DNA of 64,000 bases from CAZSDU01 sp964429135 (GTDB lineage Bacteria > Bacteroidota > Bacteroidia > Bacteroidales > FEN-979). Made by a program: the position numbers and the translations under genes. Where the stretch lies: the NCBI GenBank assembly GCA_964429135.1, contig CAYSAU010000018.1:1-64000 (forward strand). The letters are read 5' to 3'. Positions 1 through 7,602 of this stretch are shown here, in pieces. Below the pieces are notes generated by a model that was not told the DNA's origin, made no database searches, and was given only the letters and a program-made list of their open reading frames with translations. The number at the start of each line of letters is the position of its first letter. The first letter of the stretch is position 1.

Positions 1-55
1 AAATTAAAGTGCCGGCCGGAAAGGAGGAAATAACCCTGGATGTTTCGGGTTGGCA
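1..55 (+). repeat. 55-bp perfect direct repeat, copy 1 (sorting-domain tail)
   Basis: Bases 1-55 match 804-858 exactly at an offset of 803. The first mismatch is at 56/859, where the proteins diverge from GWHEG to GWQRG. The left boundary cannot be seen because the window starts here. Both copies lie in the same frame of a T9SS sorting domain. Confidence 0.95.
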
Positions 56-131
56 TGAAGGGGTGTATTTCCTGGAGATCCGAAAGGGAGAAAAGATGTT
101 GAGGGTGGAGAAGATAATAAAACAAAAATAA
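3..131 (+). CDS. T9SS type A sorting domain, 3' end of a truncated gene
   Basis: The window opens inside this gene. Only its last 42 codons are visible, in the frame starting at base 3 and ending with TAA at 129-131. The peptide reads IKVPAGKEEITLDVSGW, then HEGVYFLEIRKGEKMLRVEKIIK. That is the C-terminal half of a Bacteroidota type IX secretion sorting domain (a V/L-D-V-S-xW-xxGvY-fL pattern followed by a basic K-I/V tail). Such domains direct export across the outer membrane and are then cleaved. The first 55 bases are identical to 804-858 of the next gene, so the two are recent paralogs or share a recombined tail. The cargo function is outside the window. Confidence 0.8.
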   Translation: MKVPAGKEEITLDVSGWHEGVYFLEIRKGEKMLRVEKIIKQK

Positions 132-178
132 GAATCAACTTTTTAGAACATAGAAATTTAACTAAAAACCCTTTGAAT

Positions 179-934
179 ATGAAACCAATTTTTTTATTGA
201 TCGTTACTTGTCTCTTGTCTGAAATCCTTTGGAGCCAACAGGATTTTAACCTGCAAGACAGTTTTCCTATTCCAACCGGAGCATTTGAAAAAAACCTTTC
301 AAGTAAACCACTTCAGGATGGCTTGACCATTACTCCGGATTCATTATATGTGAACTCATCATACACTGCTTCACTTTTGATATCCAACAATACTTCCATG
401 CCACTCTATTTATCCTATATTCAAAAGTCTTGTTCAAATTGCCAGGGAGGTGTCTGGTGGATTGTAGAATCAATATCAATTAACCTGCCCCGTTTTGTTT
501 ATCCCGGACAGACCGTTACTGTTCAAATATATATCGAATCAATCTTAAAACAGAACACTGAACCCGAATACTTCGAAAGCACCATGCAGATCGTGAGTAG
601 TGCAGGAACTCAGTATGCTCACATTTTTCTTAATAAGAACCTAGTGCAATCAATCGGTGAGGCTTCTAAAAACGGCATCCTCATTTTCCCAAATCCGGCA
701 TCGGACAAGGTCAGGGTTCAATTAGGAATGAGGAATGAGGAGTCAGGAATGAATGAAGAATTAAAAATGGTGGTTCATGATATTTTCGGAAGGATAGTGG
801 AAGAAATTAAAGTGCCGGCCGGAAAGGAGGAAATAACCCTGGATGTTTCGGGTTGGCAGAGAGGGATGTATGTGTTCAGGCTGATGTATAACAATCAGCA
901 GGTGGGGAATCAAAAGGTGGTGGTCACAGAGTAA
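179..934 (+). CDS. Secreted protein with T9SS type A C-terminal sorting domain
   Basis: 251 residues from ATG 179; a TTG two codons upstream is less likely. The N-terminus MKPIFLLIVTCLLSEILWSQ is a Sec signal peptide. The middle (about residues 45-155) looks like one Ig-like beta domain with a CSNCQGG motif and no recognisable enzyme. From about residue 165 (GILIFPNPASDKVRV) to the end it is a T9SS sorting domain with MVVHDIFGRIV and the terminal KVVVTE. A heptamer repeat at 725-752 inserts the segment GMRNEESGMNEEL into a turn of this domain. The product is probably a cell-surface or secreted structural or binding protein. Its specific role is unknown. Confidence 0.8.
   Translation: MKPIFLLIVTCLLSEILWSQQDFNLQDSFPIPTGAFEKNLSSKPLQDGLTITPDSLYVNSSYTASLLISNNTSMPLYLSYIQKSCSNCQGGVWWIVESISINLPRFVYPGQTVTVQIYIESILKQNTEPEYFESTMQIVSSAGTQYAHIFLNKNLVQSIGEASKNGILIFPNPASDKVRVQLGMRNEESGMNEELKMVVHDIFGRIVEEIKVPAGKEEITLDVSGWQRGMYVFRLMYNNQQVGNQKVVVTE
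725..752 (+). repeat. Heptamer microrepeat inside the T9SS cargo gene
   Basis: Four consecutive 7-mers are visible: GGAATGA (725), GGAATGA (732), GGAGTCA (739) and GGAATGA (746). The looser ATGAAGAATTAAAAATGG follows. The repeat encodes the polar segment GMRNEESGMNEEL, between the KVRVQL and KMVVHDIFG strands of the sorting domain. It belongs to the group of 7-bp-period repeats seen at five other places in this window. Confidence 0.8.
804..858 (+). repeat. 55-bp perfect direct repeat, copy 2
   Basis: Identical to bases 1-55 and in the same reading frame. It encodes the IKVPAGKEEITLDVSGW part of the sorting domain. Complete nucleotide identity, including third codon positions, indicates a very recent duplication or gene conversion rather than protein-level conservation. 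Confidence 0.95.
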
Positions 935-973
935 ACCACCTCATCCCCCAGGAGAAGGGGACTGCTGCCGTGA

Positions 974-1972
974 TTATTGCTCTTCAAAAATAAGGATTAG
1001 TAAAGTTTGCCCGACAGCTTTTAAGGTAGCTTTATCAATGGCATCGAGATTGTCTTTAGTGGTATGCCAGTACCGATAAAACCCTGTAGGGCTGTTTTTA
1101 TCCAGATGAATGATATCAATGGTCGGAATGGCCAGCACTTTATTGATGGGAATATGATCATCGGTGATATAAGGCCCTTGCTCATACCTGAAATAACCTG
1201 AATAGCCAATGCGGTTGGCTGTATTCCATACCTTTTTCACGATTTCAGAGGCATATTGCATAGACATCCCCTCCATCAGGAAGGTGGCTCCCGGTGCTCC
1301 CACCATATCAAGCAAGATGCCATAACGGGCGAAATATCCACTTTTATGAGGGTGGTTGGCCCAATACTGAGATCCAAGTCCCCAGAAATCCTCTGATTTT
1401 TCGTCTTCACGTTGATCCTGCGGAGGACCGTAATCTTCAACATCAAAAAGGATGATGTCGATCCCGACCTCAGTTTGTCTTATGCTGAGCTGCCGGGCGA
1501 TTTCCAGAAGCACACCGACCCCTGAAGCCCCATCGTTGGCCCCATCAATGGGTTTGCGATGATACGCCGGATCGGGGTCATGGTCGGCATAGGGTCGGGA
1601 ATCCCAGTGGGCGCACAATAAAATTCTATTGTTGGTTTCCGGTTTCCAGGAAGCGATGATGTTTTGAAAATTCAACATGGTTCCGTTGTAAGCTTTCACC
1701 TTTCCTTTCTGTACTTGGACATTTGGCGTAAACTCCGACATCTTATCAATCAGAAAAGCGGCACATTTGTCATGGGCTGGAGTGTTCGGAACCCTTGGCC
1801 CAAAATCCAATTGTGCTTTTATAAAAAAATATGCAGTGTCGGCATTAAAATCAGGAATTTCTGCTTTCGTTTTTTTCTGATCATTCAGCGTTGTTTCATC
1901 CGTGGATTGCCGTGAAGTATTGTTACAGGCGATGATAAACAGGCTGAATAACAGAGGAATAAAATATCTCAT
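974..1972 (-). CDS. M28-family metallopeptidase / glutaminyl-peptide cyclotransferase-like lipoprotein
   Basis: 332 residues from ATG 1972. This start gives MRYFIPLLFSLFIIACNN, a lipoprotein signal with Cys at the lipobox; an upstream TTG would bury it. The M28 fold shows the order DFGPRVPNTPAH, LLCAHWDSRPYADHDP (first His), IDGANDGASGVGVLLEIAR (bridging Asp), ILFDVEDYGPP (Glu-Asp), FWGLGSQYWA, and ITDDHIPI (last His). The FWGLGSQYWA and DDH motifs fit glutaminyl cyclase-type members, which convert N-terminal Gln to pyroglutamate. Pyroglutamate is common at the mature N-terminus of Bacteroidota exported proteins. An ordinary aminopeptidase role is the alternative. It is the last gene of the hflX-lnt-nitroreductase run. 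Confidence 0.8.
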   Translation of the reverse strand: MRYFIPLLFSLFIIACNNTSRQSTDETTLNDQKKTKAEIPDFNADTAYFFIKAQLDFGPRVPNTPAHDKCAAFLIDKMSEFTPNVQVQKGKVKAYNGTMLNFQNIIASWKPETNNRILLCAHWDSRPYADHDPDPAYHRKPIDGANDGASGVGVLLEIARQLSIRQTEVGIDIILFDVEDYGPPQDQREDEKSEDFWGLGSQYWANHPHKSGYFARYGILLDMVGAPGATFLMEGMSMQYASEIVKKVWNTANRIGYSGYFRYEQGPYITDDHIPINKVLAIPTIDIIHLDKNSPTGFYRYWHTTKDNLDAIDKATLKAVGQTLLILIFEEQ

Positions 1973-1988
1973 GAAGCGTATTTTGAAA

Positions 1989-2594
1989 TTAAGGATTAAA
2001 TATGTCCGCAACTTGACCAAACCTGGAGGAAAATACGAAATGGCTGAAATCTTTCCTTTCTCTTTTTGCCAGTTCTCTGATTTTCAGATTTTCAGGCAAA
2101 GATTCAGCATCCCCGATATAACCGGCAGCAACGACAGTGATTGGTTGATAACCATCAGGTATAATAAAATTTTCTATTGCTTTAACCGGAGAAAATCCAG
2201 CCATCTGGTGAACATATAACCCCTGGTTCATGGCTTCAATGGCCATATTGGCAACAGACTGCCCAACATCATAGGAGAAAACCGTGTTTTCGGAATCATC
2301 ATGGGAATAGATTGTTTTTCCAATGGAAAGAATTAATACCGGGACTTCTTTGGCCCAGATACTATTGCCTTCCACCAGGGTTTCCAGGATTTTATTCCAT
2401 GATTCATCGGGTCTAATTCCCAGGATGAACCTCCAGGGTTGTTCGTTCATGGCGGAAGCTGACCAGCGTGCTGCTTCAAAGAGACTTTGCAGTTTTTCAA
2501 TAGCTATGGGCTCCTGTGAAAATGCCCTGGGGCTCCAGCGTTTCCTGGCGAATTCGTTCAATGGATACTGATTGCTTGCATTTTTCGTCATCAT
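1989..2594 (-). CDS. Nitroreductase family protein
   Basis: 201 residues; the start is a double Met (2594 or 2591). The family signature RKRWSPRAFSQEPI near the N-terminus is the FMN phosphate-binding Arg-S-xR region. It is followed by LFEAARWSASAMNEQPWRFILG, and a later segment (QSVANMAIEAMNQGLYVHQMAGF) supports the fold. These are FMN-dependent, usually dimeric NAD(P)H oxidoreductases with broad substrates, so the physiological substrate cannot be named. Its start overlaps the lnt stop by 4 bp (ATGA), which implies translational coupling. It is 16 bp upstream of the M28 lipoprotein gene on the same strand. Confidence 0.85.
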   Translation of the reverse strand: MMTKNASNQYPLNEFARKRWSPRAFSQEPIAIEKLQSLFEAARWSASAMNEQPWRFILGIRPDESWNKILETLVEGNSIWAKEVPVLILSIGKTIYSHDDSENTVFSYDVGQSVANMAIEAMNQGLYVHQMAGFSPVKAIENFIIPDGYQPITVVAAGYIGDAESLPENLKIRELAKRERKDFSHFVFSSRFGQVADIFNP

Positions 2595-4249
2595 GGCAGG
2601 GGTTTATGTTTTTTTTTGAAATAAAGCACCATGGCGGTAATCAGGAAAAGACCTCCGGCATAGGCAAGCATGCGGGCAATATAATCGCCATACCTGACGT
2701 AGAAGGTGATCTTTGAGTTTGCATTAAGACTTCCCTTGATTACTGCCGGTTTCCAGTATTCTGTTACCTGGCGGGTATCGCCTCTTTGATCAATGAAAGC
2801 AGAGATTCCCGTATTGGCAGAACGGGCAATAGCACGACGGGTTTCAATGGCCCGTAAATGGGCAAAGGAATAATGCTGCCGATGCCCGGCGGTATTTCCC
2901 CACCATCCATCGTTGGTGATAATGATCATGATTTCGGCTCCGTTTTTCACAAAGCGAGAAAAAAACTCCCCGAATATGGATTCATAACAGATCACCGGAC
3001 TCACCCTCACCGTATTCACCGTATTATATACTTTTCTAATACTGTCGGTTCCGAGACTGCCAACCGTGCCTCCCAGGTCTATGGCAAACCGTTCAAGCCA
3101 CTTAAAGCCTTTGAAAGAAGGAAGAATTTCAACACCGGGAGTCAGCTTCGATTTATGATAAAGTTGCAAAGAATTGCAGCTATTCATAAGAATCGCGGTA
3201 TTGTAAGCATTATAATATCTTTCAACGTCAGCGTATTGACGTGCCGTTTGAGGCAATTTTTCCTTTTCCCCGAATTCATAAAATGTGGAACCACCGATCA
3301 GGATATTCAAACCCGGATATTTCCGTATGATCTCATTCAATAAACGAATACTGGCAAAAGTGCTGAGGTCGTTTTCCCACATGTTTTCCTGGATAGCTGA
3401 TTCGGGGGCAACAAGAAAATTCGTGCTGCTGTCAATTTTCGGGACAGCCAGGTTCATGATACGACCGATAACAACTCCCGGAGGAAGGTTGTATTGCTCA
3501 GAATACGGGTCAATATTAGGCTGTACGACAACGAAATTCACAGGACGGGATTCTTCCCTGTAATGGAAATATATGAAATAGGAGTACAAAATGGGAAGAA
3601 ATATCCAAAAAACAAGAATAGTTGAATAAAGAAAAAAGAATTTTGATGGATGAAAAAATTTTTGAACCTTGAATCTTGAACTTTGAACATTGAATTTTTG
3701 AATCAAAGCAAAGCCAAGGATATTTGCTCCCAGCACCCAAAAAGTTCCCCCCAAAGCTCCGGTGTATTCATACCATTGAACCCATTGATAGTATTCCGAA
3801 AAACCGTTGCCAAGGTTCAGCCATGGCCAGTTCAGATCCCAGTTCAGGTGAAGGTATTCAAAAGAAATCCAGTAACAGATCAGGGCGAGGTAGGATATAA
3901 AACGGAAACGCAGGTATTTTCTTGTCCAGTGAAAAACCTGGAACACAATGGCCATGAATAGGGAATTTAAAACCACCGCCATGATGGCGCCGACCAGGGT
4001 AGAATTGGCGATCCACCAGGTTGTGAGAAGGTTCCAGATAAAGAATCCGGGATAGGTATAAATCAGAACGCTGAAACGGGTGTATTGATCCCTGTGCTGA
4101 TGAATCTTTTCCTCCAGCCAGAGCAAGGGCAGGAATCCGATAAAAAGCAAACCGGGAAACCCGCGCTGTGGCCAGGCCAAAGCCAGGATTACACCGCTGA
4201 TCAAACCAGGCAGAAGAAAATGAACCCGGCTTAGTTGAATGTTTTTCAT
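2591..4249 (-). CDS. lnt: Apolipoprotein N-acyltransferase
   Basis: 552 residues. It transfers the third acyl chain to the N-terminal Cys of diacylated lipoproteins in the inner membrane. The N-terminal half has about six hydrophobic helices, starting LLPGLISGVILALAWPQ. The periplasmic C-N hydrolase domain shows the Glu-Lys-Cys triad in VAPESAIQENM, YHKSKLTPGVE and VICYESIFGEFF. A last helix and a KKKHKPLP tail follow. Between two transmembrane helices a heptamer repeat (3662-3704) encodes a basic insert, QKFNVQSSRFKVQKFF. It lies 40 bp after hflX on the same strand and probably shares its transcript. The downstream lipoprotein gene is a plausible client. Confidence 0.93.
   Translation of the reverse strand: MKNIQLSRVHFLLPGLISGVILALAWPQRGFPGLLFIGFLPLLWLEEKIHQHRDQYTRFSVLIYTYPGFFIWNLLTTWWIANSTLVGAIMAVVLNSLFMAIVFQVFHWTRKYLRFRFISYLALICYWISFEYLHLNWDLNWPWLNLGNGFSEYYQWVQWYEYTGALGGTFWVLGANILGFALIQKFNVQSSRFKVQKFFHPSKFFFLYSTILVFWIFLPILYSYFIYFHYREESRPVNFVVVQPNIDPYSEQYNLPPGVVIGRIMNLAVPKIDSSTNFLVAPESAIQENMWENDLSTFASIRLLNEIIRKYPGLNILIGGSTFYEFGEKEKLPQTARQYADVERYYNAYNTAILMNSCNSLQLYHKSKLTPGVEILPSFKGFKWLERFAIDLGGTVGSLGTDSIRKVYNTVNTVRVSPVICYESIFGEFFSRFVKNGAEIMIIITNDGWWGNTAGHRQHYSFAHLRAIETRRAIARSANTGISAFIDQRGDTRQVTEYWKPAVIKGSLNANSKITFYVRYGDYIARMLAYAGGLFLITAMVLYFKKKHKPLP
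3662..3704. repeat. Heptamer microrepeat inside lnt
   Basis: Six units on the plus strand: TTGAACC, TTGAATC, TTGAACT, TTGAACA, TTGAATTT (one base longer) and TTGAATC. They are contiguous from 3662 to 3704. Read in lnt (minus strand) they encode a Lys/Gln/Ser/Phe-rich loop between membrane helices, a place where Lnt proteins tolerate length variation. Same unit length as the repeats at 725, 8597, 36422 and 55366. Confidence 0.85.
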
Positions 4250-4288
4250 GGGAAGTAAATCTGAGGGGTAAAATTACAGAATAATTGA

Positions 4289-5485
4289 TTACTCCTCTTC
4301 ACTTTGTGTGGTCTGATTATCAGGATACCTGGTCAAACGTATTTTCTTGACCTCTCCGGATATCATTTCCTTTAACTGTTCAATATTCTGCTGTCGAGTC
4401 GCTGAAATAAAAAGAGAAGGAAAATTTTCCCTGGCCATCCATGTTTTCCTGAGTTCATCAAGGTTGTAGGCATTATATTCATCAGGTAGCAAGGAGTCAG
4501 TTTCTTTTCCGGCCGGTAAAAAAGTATCGATTTTATTAAATAACATGATGGTTGGCTTATCGGAAGCATGGATATCAGTTAGCGTTTGCCGAACAACCCT
4601 GATTTGTTCTTCAAAATCGGGATGACTGATATCGACCACATGAATAAGAATGTCGGCTTCCCTGACCTCATCAAGAGTGGATTTAAACGATTCAATCAGC
4701 GTATGGGGCAGTTTGCGGATAAATCCGACCGTATCCGACAGCAGAAATGCCTGGTTATCAATAACTACTTTCCTGACGGTGGTATCGAGGGTAGCGAAAA
4801 GCTTATTTTCCGCGAAAACATCTGATTTACTCAGCAGGTTCATGATGGTGGATTTCCCAACATTGGTGTACCCTACCAATGCTGCCCGAATCATGTGACG
4901 GCGGCTTTTCCTTTGTGTTGCCTGTTGTTTATCAATGATTTCCAGTCTTTCTTTTAACAGGGCAATACGATAGCGCAAAATTCTACGGTCGGTTTCAATT
5001 TCCTGTTCTCCGGGTCCGCGAAGCCCAATCCCCCCCCTTTGCTTCTCCAGATGTGTCCACATACGCGTTAGCCTTGGCAGCAGGTACTCGTTTTGTGCCA
5101 GCTCCACCTGGGTCCTGGCATAGGAAGTTTTTGCCCTTTGCGCAAAAATATCCAGGATCAGGCTGTTCCTGTCGATAATCCTGCATTGAAGCACCCTTTC
5201 AATATTTCGTATCTGTCCAGGGGAGAGTTCATCGTCAAACACCGCCATATCAGCAGGAGAAACAGAAAGATAATCTGCGATTTCTCTCAGTTTTCCTGAC
5301 CCCACATACGTTCTTGGGTCAGCATGGTCTAATTGCTGGACAAAACATCTGCCCGGGATTCCGCCTGCCGTGTCCACAAGGAAGGCCAGTTCATTCAGAT
5401 ATTCCCGGGTACGCTCCATGTTCTGATTACGGGTGGCGATCCCAATCAGTAGCGCGGTTTCTTTTTTCTGTTCAGTATTGATCAA
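4289..5485 (-). CDS. hflX: Ribosome-associated GTPase HflX
   Basis: 398 residues. HflX binds the 50S subunit and rescues or splits stalled ribosomes under stress. The N-terminal domain has VDTAGGIPGRCFVQQLDHADPRTYVGSGK and AVFDDELSPGQIRNIE. The linker QRGGIGLRGPGEQEIETDRR is diagnostic. The G domain shows GYTNVGKST (G1), DTTVRK (G2), DTVGFI (G3), FNKID (G4) and SAT (G5). It is the first gene of a minus-strand run into lnt. Its promoter region overlaps that of the divergent histidine kinase gene, with a TACTTTTG box 42 bp upstream of the ATG. Confidence 0.95.
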   Translation of the reverse strand: MINTEQKKETALLIGIATRNQNMERTREYLNELAFLVDTAGGIPGRCFVQQLDHADPRTYVGSGKLREIADYLSVSPADMAVFDDELSPGQIRNIERVLQCRIIDRNSLILDIFAQRAKTSYARTQVELAQNEYLLPRLTRMWTHLEKQRGGIGLRGPGEQEIETDRRILRYRIALLKERLEIIDKQQATQRKSRRHMIRAALVGYTNVGKSTIMNLLSKSDVFAENKLFATLDTTVRKVVIDNQAFLLSDTVGFIRKLPHTLIESFKSTLDEVREADILIHVVDISHPDFEEQIRVVRQTLTDIHASDKPTIMLFNKIDTFLPAGKETDSLLPDEYNAYNLDELRKTWMARENFPSLFISATRQQNIEQLKEMISGEVKKIRLTRYPDNQTTQSEEE

Positions 5486-5508
5486 GTGTGATTTTATCTT
5501 TAATTTTG
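5476..5508 (+). promoter_or_regulatory. Predicted promoter of the PAS histidine kinase gene
   Basis: TTG at 5478-5480, a 20-bp spacer, then TAATTTTG at 5501-5508. This matches the Bacteroidota -33/-7 pattern (TTG, about 19-20 bp, TAnnTTTG). The kinase ATG is 38 bp downstream. The site lies across the hflX start on the other strand. Confidence 0.5.
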
Positions 5509-5526
5509 TTGATATGCAAGAGGATG

Positions 5527-5556
5527 CAAAAGTAATACATTGGCCATGAAAGACAA
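5527..5556 (-). promoter_or_regulatory. Predicted promoter of hflX
   Basis: Read on the minus strand: TTG at 5556-5554, a 19-bp spacer, and TACTTTTG at 5534-5527, followed by the hflX ATG at 5485. The -33 part lies inside the first codons of the divergent kinase gene, so the two promoters are interleaved. Confidence 0.5.
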
Positions 5557-7588
5557 GAAAAAGAATCCTTCCGGAAGCGATCCGGAAACGGAATTACTGA
5601 CTGAATTACTTGCCGACTCCGAAGATATTTTCCGGACCATTATCCAGGCTTCTCCGGATGGAATTGTCATTTCAGACCTTCAGGGCAGGATTATTTTCGC
5701 CACCACCAATGATTTTGAATTGCTCGGAATCAGTGACAAATCAGAAATTACCGGCACCAACGTGCTGGACTGGATTGACCCGGAGGATCATGAAAAGGCC
5801 GTTAGAAATATCCAGGGTGTTTTTCAGGGGGTCAAATCCCGGCAAAATCAATACCGGTTATTGAAAAAGAACGGGGAACGTTTTTATGGAGCCATCAATG
5901 CAGCGCCATTATTTCATAAAACCGGTAAACCCCTGGGTATGATATCCATTGTCCGGGATATTACAGAAATAAAAAAAACAGAAGAGGATCTTCGACAGAA
6001 GGAATATCGGTACCGCCTGCTTTTTGAATCAGCCCATGATTCGATTTTTCTTATGGATCAAGAGGTCTTTGTGGAATGCAACCCGAAGACCCTTGAAACA
6101 TTTGGCTGTACACGGGAAGATATCATCGGGAAATCACCTATGGTTTTTTCCCCTGCTATTCAACCTGACGGGTCAGAGTCGGGGCAAAAAGCCATGGAAA
6201 AAATCCGTAATGCCCTGAAAGGGGAAAACCAAACTTTTGAGTGGAGACATATTAAGCTTAACGGGTCGGAATTCGATGCAGAAGTAAGTCTTAACCGATT
6301 GGAATTGAATGGAAAAATCTATCTTCAAGCCATGGTCAGAAATATTTCCAAAAGAAAAAAAGCCGACAACCAGCTCAGGAAATTCAGCGAGTGTCTGCTT
6401 TCTTTCGGGGAAGATCCACAACAAAACATCAAATTATTGACCGGGCTGTGCGGTGAAATTCTGAATGCCTCATTCACAGTATATCACCGTCTTAGCGAAG
6501 GGAAACTGTCCACACTCAGTACCTGGAATATTGCGGAAGAAGATATTCCCAGGACAAATTTCAGGAATGATATTTGTTGTGATGTCATAACACAGAAGGA
6601 GAAAGACGTTTTTCTTCTGAATGATCTTCCCTCAACCAAGTATTACCAATCCGATCCCAATGTAAAAAAATTCGGGCTAAGGACCTTTTTGGGAAAGCTG
6701 GTCTGGTTTTCAGGAGAACCTGTGGGCATAATTTGTGCTGGTTTCAGGTATGATTATACACCAGATACTGCTGATCAGTATCTGGTCTCGCTTATTGCCT
6801 CGGCCATAGGCGTTGAAGAGGAACGATGGTCGGCCCGCAGGAAATTGTTGTCGAATACTGAAGATTTAAAAGAAACGAATCTGGCTAAAGATAAATTTTT
6901 CTCCATTATTGCCCATGACCTGAAAGGCCCGTTTAATGCTATTCTTGGATTTTCGGAGATCCTTACCAGCGAGTGGGATGATTTTTCAGAAGAGGAAAGG
7001 CTTCATTTTATACGCAACATCAATTCATCCGCAAAAAACACTTACCAGTTGCTGGAGAATCTTTTGGAATGGTCTGTTTCACAAACCGGCAGGATGAAAT
7101 TCAATCCTGCTCCCCTTGACCTCAGTATGATTGCCAATGAAATGGTTATTTTATTCAAGGAACAGGCAGAGCGAAAACAGATAAAATTATTTACAGCCAT
7201 AAATTTCGGGACAGTGGTTTATGCAGATGAAAACATGCTCAGGACCATTTTCAGAAACCTGGTTTCCAATGCCATAAAATTTTCGTCTCCCGGGGGTTAT
7301 ATCAGTATTTTGTCCAAGGATCTACCCTTGGTTTCGAATCTCCCCAAACAGGTCGAAGTATGTATAAGCGATAATGGGATAGGGATTCCCGCTGAAGTGA
7401 TTCCTCGTTTATTCCGTATTGATGAGCAGGTCAGGACCAGAGGGACTAATCAGGAAAAGGGGACCGGCCTGGGTTTGGTATTGTGCAGGGAACTGGTTGA
7501 AAAGAATAAGGGGAAAATTTATGTTGAAAGTGAAACTGGGAAAGGAAGCCGGTTTTATTTCAGTCTTCCTGCTTTTCTGGATTTATAG
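5546..7588 (+). CDS. Soluble PAS-PAS-GAF-like sensor histidine kinase
   Basis: 680 residues from ATG 5546; an in-frame TTG 6 bp earlier is less likely. No membrane helix is seen, so it is probably cytosolic. Two PAS domains (about 28-145 and 150-270, each with trailing PAC motifs such as GMISIVRDITEIKK) are followed by a GAF-like region. The DHp helix FFSIIAHDLKGPFNAILGF carries the phosphoacceptor His. The ATPase domain has NLVSNAIKFS (N box), DNGIGIP (G1) and GTGLGL (G2). There is no receiver or output domain and no regulator gene next door, so its partner is elsewhere. It ends 14 bp from the convergent trpS. Confidence 0.92.
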   Translation: MKDKKKNPSGSDPETELLTELLADSEDIFRTIIQASPDGIVISDLQGRIIFATTNDFELLGISDKSEITGTNVLDWIDPEDHEKAVRNIQGVFQGVKSRQNQYRLLKKNGERFYGAINAAPLFHKTGKPLGMISIVRDITEIKKTEEDLRQKEYRYRLLFESAHDSIFLMDQEVFVECNPKTLETFGCTREDIIGKSPMVFSPAIQPDGSESGQKAMEKIRNALKGENQTFEWRHIKLNGSEFDAEVSLNRLELNGKIYLQAMVRNISKRKKADNQLRKFSECLLSFGEDPQQNIKLLTGLCGEILNASFTVYHRLSEGKLSTLSTWNIAEEDIPRTNFRNDICCDVITQKEKDVFLLNDLPSTKYYQSDPNVKKFGLRTFLGKLVWFSGEPVGIICAGFRYDYTPDTADQYLVSLIASAIGVEEERWSARRKLLSNTEDLKETNLAKDKFFSIIAHDLKGPFNAILGFSEILTSEWDDFSEEERLHFIRNINSSAKNTYQLLENLLEWSVSQTGRMKFNPAPLDLSMIANEMVILFKEQAERKQIKLFTAINFGTVVYADENMLRTIFRNLVSNAIKFSSPGGYISILSKDLPLVSNLPKQVEVCISDNGIGIPAEVIPRLFRIDEQVRTRGTNQEKGTGLGLVLCRELVEKNKGKIYVESETGKGSRFYFSLPAFLDL

Positions 7589-7602
7589 GGGATTAACTAT
7601 TT

